A stretch of 12,513 nucleotides of DNA from positions 1-12,513 of the forward strand of contig DATKKK010000042.1 of the NCBI GenBank assembly GCA_035542975.1, written 5' to 3'. Shown piece by piece: positions 1-5,399 of the stretch. The DNA is from DATKKK01 sp035542975 (GTDB lineage Archaea; Thermoproteota; Bathyarchaeia; Bathyarchaeales; Bathycorpusculaceae). A model generated the notes under the pieces. That model was not told the DNA's origin. It saw only the letters and a list, made by a program, of their open reading frames with translations, and searched no databases. A program made the position numbers and the translations under genes. Position 1 is the first letter of the stretch. Each line of letters starts with the position of its first letter.

Positions 1-78
1 CTCACCCCTCTCGGCAAATTCTTAATTGGACTAGCAGATATTTATGATTTGACAACAATTAATTGTAAAAAAAGCTAA
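1..78 (+). CDS. C-terminal end of a probable winged-helix (HTH) regulator, partial
   Basis: Frame 1 is open from the left edge to a TAA at 76-78 and gives 25 residues beginning LTPLGKFLIGLADIYDL. The LTPLG string followed by a hydrophobic helix is typical of the wing and last helix of winged-helix regulators (MarR, HxlR, PadR and ArsR types), where 'Y-x-L-T-x-x-G' closes the DNA-binding wing. The other two forward frames stop within about 55 bases. The start lies outside the window, so the family cannot be fixed. The fragment is short and chance is possible; it is reported because the motif match is specific. Confidence 0.4.
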   Translation, partial: LTPLGKFLIGLADIYDLTTINCKKS

Positions 79-279
79 TGTGACTCTAGTGGTGACGTTA
101 CCTTTTGATTCAACCGTAGCAATTTCGCCATGTTCAGCCTAAAGGTACACCAACAATGTACTTGAGGAACATGCAAAAATGCACTTAAATCTATACCTCC
201 TTCACGAAACATCTAAGCTTAAAATCGAAGATCCTAGAAGCAAATTTCGGGCGATTGAGTAGGAACGCTTGAATTATAG
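79..279. other. Non-coding stretch with no recognisable gene
   Basis: About 200 bases between the partial regulator and the tRNA terminator hold no convincing reading frame. On the minus strand a GGAGGT-like string near 196-203 precedes a 17-codon open frame starting at a GTG, but nothing else supports translation. No repeat, tRNA-like or box C/D structure was recognised. It probably holds the 3' region of the left-hand gene. Confidence 0.4.
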
Positions 280-286
280 AAAAAAA
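280..286 (-). terminator. T-tract terminator of the tRNA-Gln gene
   Basis: Seven consecutive A's on the plus strand give a T7 run on the tRNA strand, 22 nt past the encoded CCA. Archaeal RNA polymerase terminates at such oligo-T runs without needing a hairpin, so this is the natural 3' end for the tRNA transcript. Confidence 0.5.
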
Positions 287-308
287 GATTATTCTTCAAT
301 ACATGGAT

Positions 309-384
309 TGGTAGCCCGGGAGAGATTCGAACTCTCGTCAGCGGCTCCAGAGGCCGCCATGTTTGACCACTGCACCACCGGGCT
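309..384 (-). tRNA. tRNA-Gln, anticodon CTG, CCA encoded
   Basis: The minus strand folds into a complete cloverleaf. The acceptor stem is AGCCCGG paired with CCGGGCT (7 perfect pairs). It is followed by a D-arm, an anticodon stem GCGGC/GCCGC around the loop CTCTGGA, a 4-nt variable loop, and a T-arm GAGAG/CTCTC around TTCGAAT. The loop places CTG at positions 34-36, so it reads CAG glutamine codons. Discriminator A is followed directly by CCA in the DNA (309-311). No intron is visible after position 37. In most archaea Gln-tRNA is made by first charging glutamate and then amidating with GatDE. The gene stands alone and diverges from the radical SAM gene. Confidence 0.95.
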
Positions 385-410
385 TCACAAACAAATAACT
401 CAAACCTCCA

Positions 411-419
411 CATAAATAA
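411..419 (-). promoter_or_regulatory. TATA-like box for tRNA-Gln, possibly shared with the divergent radical SAM gene
   Basis: The minus strand reads TTATTTATG here, about 30 nt upstream of the tRNA 5' end, a suitable distance for an archaeal TATA box feeding a short leader. Read on the plus strand the same bases are CATAAATAA, about 50 nt before the radical SAM ATG, so one TBP site could serve both directions. No other good TATA box separates the two genes. Confidence 0.4.
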
Positions 420-466
420 CCCTAACGTTAACACCCGCGAAAAACGCTTAAAGGCTCCTGCCAAAA

Positions 467-1477
467 ATGGACAAACCACTCTACGAAATCCCCGCTTCAA
501 TCCCACTCGTAGGCTGCATAGCCTTCGGCTTAATCGACCGAGGAACCAACCTCATCCAAGTCCGCCCCATCTCAACCTGCCCGCTCTCATGCAAATTCTG
601 CTCAACAAATGCAGGCCCAAAATCAAGAACACGCCAAACCGAATACACTGTGCCGCTCGATTATCTCGTTGAAGAGTTCGAAAGAATTGTAGAGTTTAAG
701 GGCAGAAGCCACATCGAAGCTCATGTAGACACCGTCGGAGATCCGATCACCTACCCAAGAATCGCCGAACTAGTCTCCTGCCTAAGCCAAATCAACGGAG
801 TAGAAACAGTTTCCATGCAAACACACGGCTCAACGCTAACCACAAAGCTGATTGATAAGCTTTCCGATGCAGGGTTAACACGCATCAACCTCTCACTAGA
901 CGCTCTAGAACCAACATTATCGAAAGAACTAGCTGACACCGAATGGTACGAAGCTGCAAACATAGTTAAGCTGATGGAACACATCGTTTCAAACACTAAA
1001 ACAGACTTGCTCGTCGCTCCAGTATGGATACATGGAGTAAACGACACCGAAATCTCAAAAATAATAAGCTTGGCAAAGAACATCAAAGCTGGAAAAACTT
1101 TTCCACCTCTCGGCATCCAGAAATATGAAAAACACAAACGGGGAAGAAAACTGAAAAAAGCCAAGTGGCTTTCATGGAACGATTTTTACAACCAGCTTAG
1201 AGCTTGGGAGATAGAATTTAACATCAAACTCGTGCTCAACGAAGACGACTTTGGAATCCATAAACGAGCCATGCTGCCAATCTCTTGTGAGAGACATGAA
1301 AAAATCAAAGTCGAAGTAGTAGGTCCAGGTTGGCTTGGAAACGAAAAACTGGCGGTTACGCAAGCCAGAGACAGAAGCTTAACTCTCATCAACGCTGAAG
1401 ACATTCAAGTAGGCGCCAAGCTTAAAGCCAGAGTCTTAGCGAACAAACATAACATTCTCATCGCGGAGCCAGTTTAA
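467..1477 (+). CDS. Radical SAM protein with C-terminal TRAM-like domain, function unknown
   Basis: The 336-residue protein has the radical SAM [4Fe-4S] motif C-x3-C-x2-C at C38, C42 and C45 (CPLSCKFC). After it come barrel strands typical of the superfamily, such as EAHVDTVGDP (GDP at roughly 90) and a TRINLSLDAL strand. The last 55 or so residues (VEVVGPGW to the end) look like a TRAM/OB RNA-binding fold of the kind found at the end of MiaB-type tRNA methylthiotransferases. It lacks the N-terminal UPF0004 domain of MiaB/CDKAL1 and is not obviously a MoaA. The family appears to be an archaeal orphan, and an RNA substrate is an inference from the TRAM-like tail alone. The ATG at 467 starts a plausible N-terminus, with no strong Shine-Dalgarno. 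Its last 20 bases overlap the convergent stress-protein gene. Confidence 0.85.
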   Translation: MDKPLYEIPASIPLVGCIAFGLIDRGTNLIQVRPISTCPLSCKFCSTNAGPKSRTRQTEYTVPLDYLVEEFERIVEFKGRSHIEAHVDTVGDPITYPRIAELVSCLSQINGVETVSMQTHGSTLTTKLIDKLSDAGLTRINLSLDALEPTLSKELADTEWYEAANIVKLMEHIVSNTKTDLLVAPVWIHGVNDTEISKIISLAKNIKAGKTFPPLGIQKYEKHKRGRKLKKAKWLSWNDFYNQLRAWEIEFNIKLVLNEDDFGIHKRAMLPISCERHEKIKVEVVGPGWLGNEKLAVTQARDRSLTLINAEDIQVGAKLKARVLANKHNILIAEPV

Positions 1478-1946
1478 CAACCAGAACTGGACATGATGCG
1501 TGGTGTATTACACCGTCAGTCACGCTTCCAAGAAGCAGTTCTCTTATGTGGCTTATGCCCCTTGCACCTAAAACTATAAGGTCAAAGTTACCTTCTTTCG
1601 CAGTGTTGATGATTTCTTGAACGGTATGCCCCTCCTTCAAAATCGTTTCAACCTCCACCTTTTCAGCCTTTACTTTATTCTCACCCTCGGTCAAAATACG
1701 TTTGCCAACTTCGCGGGAAGCTTCAGTTATTTTAGAGATTTCGGCTGGAAGCATGATAGGAGCTGCTGGAGGAGTAAAAGTGGATGGTTCAGGCATCATA
1801 ACAGGCGTGACTGAAACTGAGTACACGTGGATTAAAGTCACTTTTCCATGAAATTTTTTGGCGATCTGAATGGCAACTTCTAAGGCTTTTGACGAGTGTT
1901 CCGAACCGTCTGTCGGAACCAAGATTTTTTCGAACAACAGCAACAC
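1458..1946 (-). CDS. Universal stress protein, UspA family
   Basis: A single-domain Usp fold of about 160 residues. The N-terminus FEKILVPTDGSEHS is the classic first strand and ATP-site entry. Near the C-terminus the nucleotide-binding motif G-x2-G-x9-G-S is complete (GARG, nine residues, then GS), followed by CPVLVV. The protein is therefore probably of the ATP-binding class; these proteins dimerise and act in stress tolerance, with the partner unknown. The longest frame starts at GTG 1946 and reads V-L-L-L-F. Family members usually begin M-F-E-K-I-L-V-P, so the TTG at 1937 may be the true start. Upstream, TATA-like strings lie near 1957-1965 and 1974-1983 and there is no clear Shine-Dalgarno, which suggests a leaderless or near-leaderless transcript. 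It is transcribed toward, and overlaps, the radical SAM gene. Confidence 0.93.
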   Translation of the reverse strand: MLLLFEKILVPTDGSEHSSKALEVAIQIAKKFHGKVTLIHVYSVSVTPVMMPEPSTFTPPAAPIMLPAEISKITEASREVGKRILTEGENKVKAEKVEVETILKEGHTVQEIINTAKEGNFDLIVLGARGISHIRELLLGSVTDGVIHHASCPVLVVKLAPR

Positions 1947-2095
1947 ATCCCAGAGTATATTATTTCAGCTTGCAAATATAACTTTTGAAGACAGTCGCAG
2001 AAAACCAGAAATGGAATAACTATTTTTGAATCCGAGCTAGTGTAACCTGATTTTTATGATGAATAGACGCATCAATGAAAACAGATTGAGAACCA

Positions 2096-2115
2096 AAAAA
2101 CTGTTGTCAGTTTTT
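2096..2115 (-). terminator. Perfect 8-bp hairpin at the end of the 76-aa gene
   Basis: AAAAACTG and CAGTTTTT pair perfectly around a 4-nt loop. On the minus strand the second arm ends in a run of T's (TTTTTT) immediately after the stop codon, which overlaps the hairpin by two bases. This is the form of a hairpin-plus-T terminator for the small minus-strand gene. Archaea mainly use T runs, so the hairpin may instead protect the 3' end. Confidence 0.5.
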
Positions 2116-2344
2116 ACAGTAGCGATGAATGTGTGTCTTTTATCCTTCCTTTCGTGTCAATGGTAACCTCGAATTTCTCAGCCCACGGATGACCTTCCAT
2201 ATCTATGGGGCACGTGCCTCTTACTACCCAATCTTCATGATTCTGTTCTATCATTGCAATCTCTATTCTTTCCGTGTTCTTCTTTTTTTTCATGTAAGCA
2301 ACAGCTATCTGCTCGGCATTTTCTTTCGAAACATCTTTTACCAT
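2114..2344 (-). CDS. Small conserved-looking protein, 76 aa, unknown function
   Basis: It encodes a charged, soluble protein without signal peptide or membrane segment. It has an N-terminal helix (residues about 5-20, ENAEQIAVAYMKKKK) followed by strands including EIAMIEQ, DWVVRGTCPID and EKFEVTIDTKGRIKD. The helix-then-sheet order and the 'W-x-V-x-G' followed by 'F-x-V-x-I-D-x-x-G-x-I' pattern resemble PepSY-like or small cystatin-like folds, but this is a shape argument, not a family assignment. The ATG at 2344 has a purine-rich GGGAAG about 5 nt upstream. It lies divergent from the polymerase gene and ends in a clear hairpin, so it is a stand-alone unit. The frame and its fold-like pattern make it a likely real gene. 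Confidence 0.7.
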   Translation of the reverse strand: MVKDVSKENAEQIAVAYMKKKKNTERIEIAMIEQNHEDWVVRGTCPIDMEGHPWAEKFEVTIDTKGRIKDTHSSLL

Positions 2345-2449
2345 GTAGCTTCCCAGCTATTGTTTCATTATCTGATTCGGAAGGCATTAAAGATTATGAA
2401 TGGAAAATCGTTACTCAAATTAAACACAACCTGAATAGCCAGCTTAGGC

Positions 2450-2459
2450 TTTTAATATA
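2450..2459 (+). promoter_or_regulatory. TATA box of the DNA polymerase IV gene
   Basis: TTTTAATATA is a strong archaeal TATA-like element preceded by a purine-containing stretch (AGC, then TTAGGC). A start about 25 nt downstream would fall near 2480 and leave a leader of about 40 nt before the ATG at 2522. Confidence 0.45.
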
Positions 2460-2521
2460 ATAACGCTAAAATCAGTAAACATCAGTTTTAGAGTTGATAA
2501 AGGTTATTGGAAAAGAAAATC

Positions 2522-3595
2522 ATGAGCGAGAAAAAAAGAATAATAATTCATGTAGATATGGACCATTTCTACACCGCTATAGAAGAGAGAGAACGACCTG
2601 AGCTTAAAGGAAAACCTGTAATCGTTGGAGCTGACCCAAAAGAAGGAAAGGGCAGAGGAGTTGTGTACACAAGCAATTATGAAGCCAGAAACTTCGGCGT
2701 CAGGTCAGGCATGCCCATCTCAAAAGCTTGGAAACTCTGCCCAACAGCCGTTTACCTGCCACCAAACTTTGAGCTTTACATGAAAGTTTCAAACGAAATT
2801 ATGAACATACTACGCAGATACGCAGTCAAGTTTGAACAATGGGGGATAGACGAGGCTTTTTTAGACTTAACCTCAAGAGTGAAAGATTATGAAGACGCCA
2901 AAGCCCTAGCAAGCCAGATAAAAAAAGAAATTCGAGATACTGAAAGACTTACTTGCTCAATAGGCATAGGCCCAAACAAGATTGTCGCCAAAATAGCCAG
3001 CGACTTCCAAAAACCAGATGGTCTGACAGTTGTTAAAGAAAGCGAGGTTGAAACCTTTCTTGCTTCCTTGCCTGTGCGTAAGCTTCTGTGGGTTGGGAGA
3101 AAAACGGAACAAAAACTGGCAGCCATGGGAATAAAAACAATCGGAGACCTGACCCACTATGACCCCGCAGTCTTGGTTGAAAAATTCGGAATGATGGGCG
3201 GTCAACTTTATCTTATGGCGCATGGAGTTGACAAGAGCGAGGTTGAAGAAAGACATGGAGTTAAATCTATCAGCCGCGAAATGACGTTCGAAGAGGACAC
3301 ATCAGACTTCAACCTAGTCTTAGACATGACAGACAAGCTATCAGAAGAAGTGCATAAGGATGTTTTAAACCAGAAACTCAGTTTCAAAACGGTAACCGTG
3401 AAAGTGCGTTACGAGAATTTTGAGACACACATCCATTGTAAAACGTTGCCTTCGATGACAAACCATGTGCAAGATTTGAAGAAAACTGCGAGAGAATTGG
3501 TAAGTAGCTATTTTAGACCAGAAAGAAAAATACGACTTATAGGCGTGAGGGTGTCAAACTTCACCTCGAACCAGAAGCAAACAACCCTCATCTGA
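2522..3595 (+). CDS. dinB: DNA polymerase IV, Y-family translesion polymerase (Dpo4/Dbh-like)
   Basis: A 357-residue Y-family polymerase, close to the usual archaeal length of about 350. It copies past damaged template bases. The palm carries the metal ligands: D12 in VDMDHFY and D110-E111 in GIDEAFLDL. Y17 sits at the steric-gate position that excludes ribonucleotides. The fingers motif YEARNFGVRSGMP and thumb HhH region (RKLLWVGRKTEQKLAAMGI) follow, then the little-finger domain. The start chosen is ATG 2522 (MSEKKRIIIHVDMDHF); a TTG at 2507 would add five residues, but its upstream AGGT lies only about two bases away. The protein ends in KQTTLI, which resembles the first half of a PCNA-binding PIP box (Q-x-x-L/I-x-x-F-F) without the aromatic pair. 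It converges with the next gene, leaving 12 bases between stops. Confidence 0.96.
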   Translation: MSEKKRIIIHVDMDHFYTAIEERERPELKGKPVIVGADPKEGKGRGVVYTSNYEARNFGVRSGMPISKAWKLCPTAVYLPPNFELYMKVSNEIMNILRRYAVKFEQWGIDEAFLDLTSRVKDYEDAKALASQIKKEIRDTERLTCSIGIGPNKIVAKIASDFQKPDGLTVVKESEVETFLASLPVRKLLWVGRKTEQKLAAMGIKTIGDLTHYDPAVLVEKFGMMGGQLYLMAHGVDKSEVEERHGVKSISREMTFEEDTSDFNLVLDMTDKLSEEVHKDVLNQKLSFKTVTVKVRYENFETHIHCKTLPSMTNHVQDLKKTARELVSSYFRPERKIRLIGVRVSNFTSNQKQTTLI

Positions 3596-3607
3596 CAAAA
3601 GCAACTT

Positions 3608-4630
3608 TCAGAAACGAAGCCTGTTTCTTAATTTAAGAAATTGACAATACAGTTCCAACACTTGTCTGGTATACAACCACTTTCGCAATCTAATATGCGT
3701 GAAAAGATTTCTTCCATAAGCCTCTCTCCACAAGTCGTCAAACAATCGAGGATCGTTATCGATGATTGCTTGCGCCGCTAATTCGCCGTCCAACAGAGCA
3801 TACATTATGCCCTCTCCATTAATCGGATCTACGTGGCCGGCAGCGTCACCTATAATTATCCAGCTATGTCCTGCAAGTGGCGTGCAGAATGTTTTCACGT
3901 CTTTTACGTTGGGAATTAAGGACGCCCATTCAGAAATCCTTTCTATGTGAGGATGATTTTGTTCAATGAAAACGTCCAACTCTCTCCTAAGCCCGTGAGA
4001 ATAGGACAATTCAGAGCTTCCTATCCCCACGCAAGTGTGATCTTCCCTCGGAATAGTCCACATGTAGCCTTTCCTTTGAGAAAGGAAACGTATCGTGATT
4101 TCTTCCTTCTCTAATCCTCTGACAAAATATCCAAAACAGAAGCCTAGGTCTTTTTTGTTCAAAGGACCTATAGTGTTTTTTCTAACTAGACTGTTTACGC
4201 CGTCTGCGCCAATCAATGTCTTGGCATAGTATGATTTGCTTGCTGTCTTGATCCCCCAAAAATTCGCGTTTTTTCCTAAGGCTACAACCTTTTCTTTGAC
4301 CAATTCTGCACCTTTTTTTACTGCCATGTTGACGAGAGATTGATCTAACTTCAACCTTGAAAAACATCGAACCTTGCGTTTTCTGCTGCGAATGCAGACT
4401 TGTTTTCCATTAGGCGAAACGAAATAAATTCTGTCTCTTTCGGAGTGGTCTACAGAAAGCTCTGAGAGAAAGGAGAACATTTCCTGCGTCAGAGGTGTTA
4501 CCAATCCGCCGCATGGTTTTTCTCTCGGATGTGAATGGTCGAAGATGATTGGTTGAAACCCGTTTTGCGCAAGAGTGTAGGCGCAGTATGAGCCTGCTGG
4601 TCCACCTCCGATGATTGCAACCTCAATCAT
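3608..4630 (-). CDS. Geranylgeranyl reductase family flavoprotein
   Basis: FAD-dependent oxidoreductase of 340 residues. It begins with the Rossmann dinucleotide motif GGGPAG (G8-G13) and continues with the family signature KPCGG near residue 40, whose cysteine is conserved in geranylgeranyl reductases. Further in are IGADGVNSLVRK, the substrate-side motif GYMWTIPRE, and the second FAD motif GDAAGHVDPINGEGI. Family members saturate the geranylgeranyl chains of archaeal ether lipids (digeranylgeranylglycerophospholipid reductase) or related isoprenoids such as quinone side chains. At 340 residues it is shorter than characterised archaeal lipid reductases (about 400 or more), mainly at the C-terminus, so the exact substrate is uncertain. 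The ATG at 4630 begins directly with the FAD strand; no Shine-Dalgarno is visible and the TATA-like box lies about 30 nt away, suggesting a nearly leaderless mRNA. Confidence 0.88.
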   Translation of the reverse strand: MIEVAIIGGGPAGSYCAYTLAQNGFQPIIFDHSHPREKPCGGLVTPLTQEMFSFLSELSVDHSERDRIYFVSPNGKQVCIRSRKRKVRCFSRLKLDQSLVNMAVKKGAELVKEKVVALGKNANFWGIKTASKSYYAKTLIGADGVNSLVRKNTIGPLNKKDLGFCFGYFVRGLEKEEITIRFLSQRKGYMWTIPREDHTCVGIGSSELSYSHGLRRELDVFIEQNHPHIERISEWASLIPNVKDVKTFCTPLAGHSWIIIGDAAGHVDPINGEGIMYALLDGELAAQAIIDNDPRLFDDLWREAYGRNLFTHIRLRKWLYTRQVLELYCQFLKLRNRLRF

Positions 4631-4654
4631 GAGTGCAATTAATGCTAGAGGTTA

Positions 4655-4665
4655 CTAAAATATTA
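4655..4665 (-). promoter_or_regulatory. TATA-like box of the geranylgeranyl reductase gene
   Basis: The minus strand reads TAATATTTTAG, centred about 30 nt upstream of the ATG. At the usual archaeal spacing the transcript would start within about five bases of the start codon, in line with the missing Shine-Dalgarno. Confidence 0.4.
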
Positions 4666-4696
4666 CGAATAGAGCGACGATTGAAGTACTGTTTGT

Positions 4697-4716
4697 AAAA
4701 AGAATCTCATCAAAAA
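4697..4716 (-). terminator. T-rich terminator after the TIGR04076-like gene
   Basis: Two T5 runs on the minus strand (4712-4716 and 4697-4701) lie 25-45 nt past the stop codon at 4742. Closely spaced oligo-T runs are the usual archaeal intrinsic termination signal, and they fall before the next promoter. Confidence 0.4.
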
Positions 4717-4741
4717 TATGTTTGAAGCTTATGGGCAAGGG

Positions 4742-5002
4742 CTATTTTCTGATTCGCCTGATTTCAAATACAACAGGGTTTTCTGCGTCGGGACAAGCAT
4801 TGCATATAGCATCTTTATCTTCAGTCCATGGGAATTCGGCACCGAAGCGCATAGCATAAACCTTAGGAAGCAACACCATTAACGCGCTGTAGCAGATGTT
4901 TCCTTTCACTGATTTTCCATCAAAAACTATTTTGTCACCAACTTTGTGTCCGAAAGCGCACTTTCCCTTCTGGCTTTTCACAGTAACTTCAACAGTAGAC
5001 AT
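4742..5002 (-). CDS. TIGR04076 family protein
   Basis: The 86-residue protein matches the recognisable pattern of the TIGR04076 family: KGKCAFGHKVGDK near the N-terminus, a central ICYSALMVLLPKVYAMRFGA segment, PW at about residue 58, and ACPDAENPVVFEIRRI at the end. Conserved cysteines and a histidine (C16, H19, C38, C67, C70) suggest metal or redox-related binding, but no biochemical role is established for the family as far as I know. It starts at ATG 5002 behind a strong Shine-Dalgarno GGTGAG at 5 nt spacing. It lies only 12 nt downstream of the PIN-fold gene on the same strand, so the two are probably co-transcribed. Confidence 0.85.
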   Translation of the reverse strand: MSTVEVTVKSQKGKCAFGHKVGDKIVFDGKSVKGNICYSALMVLLPKVYAMRFGAEFPWTEDKDAICNACPDAENPVVFEIRRIRK

Positions 5003-5014
5003 ACGAACTCACCA

Positions 5015-5299
5015 TCATTCCTGTTGTACGTTCGGATATTTTTCTTTTACCTTCGAATCTGCTATCTTTGCGATCATGGCGTTGGAGATAAGTACATACT
5101 TGACTCCTTTGAGTTCGGCAAGATCCGCGGGTTTCTGATCCTGAGTGATAAGAAGCAAGTTGTTTTTCTGGGCGTATTCCACTATATCTTTGTCCTTGGC
5201 TCCCTTTAGCCCAGCGTCTTGAGCAGTTAGCACGTGCCATCCTAAAGTTTCGAAATACTCTCTTAATCCCGCATACATCTCGTCGAGCAGAAGCTTCAA
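5015..5299 (-). CDS. DUF5615-like PIN-fold protein (possible nuclease/toxin)
   Basis: The 94-residue protein begins KLLLDEMYAGLREYFETLGW and continues through DIVEYAQKNNLLLITQDQK. This is the pattern of DUF5615 / Mut7-C-like compact PIN-fold proteins: an initial D-E pair (D6, E7), a mid-chain acidic pair (D36, D38) and the T-x-D strand end (D54). PIN folds use such acidic residues to bind Mg2+ and cut RNA; many DUF5615 proteins are paired with small antitoxin-like genes (often DUF433), but none is present here. Its neighbour is the TIGR04076-like gene. The start is a TTG at 5299 with AGGT about 6 nt upstream; no ATG is available in frame before it. Enzymatic activity is inferred, not shown. 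Confidence 0.78.
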   Translation of the reverse strand: MKLLLDEMYAGLREYFETLGWHVLTAQDAGLKGAKDKDIVEYAQKNNLLLITQDQKPADLAELKGVKYVLISNAMIAKIADSKVKEKYPNVQQE

Positions 5300-5340
5300 T
5301 GAGATACCTTCCCGTTTGACTTCACTTTTAGATCACACGA

Positions 5341-5348
5341 ATATTTAG
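5341..5348 (-). promoter_or_regulatory. TATA-like box of the PIN-fold/TIGR04076 pair
   Basis: The minus strand reads CTAAATAT about 45 nt upstream of the TTG start of the PIN-fold gene. A start near 5318 would give a leader of about 20 nt containing the AGGT ribosome-binding element. It lies in the 100-nt gap after the NFACT stop codon. Confidence 0.35.
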
Positions 5349-5399
5349 ACACATCTTTATTATCTTGGTCAGATTTAATTTTTCTTGCTGAATTCGTAG

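Noticed and set aside
180..205. GGAGGT-like ribosome-binding string on the minus strand followed by a GTG
   Set aside because: The frame has only about 17 codons, no recognisable protein features and no downstream partner; it is kept only as a remark in the non-coding stretch.
234..506. 90-aa open frame on the minus strand across the tRNA
   Set aside because: It runs straight through the tRNA-Gln gene and into the divergent radical SAM start; its composition (Trp/Cys/Arg-rich) is that of a shadow frame.
1469..1490. Inverted repeat CCAGTT...AACTGG as a terminator
   Set aside because: It has a 10-nt loop, no T run on either side, and its bases are coding for the stress protein, so codon content explains it well enough.
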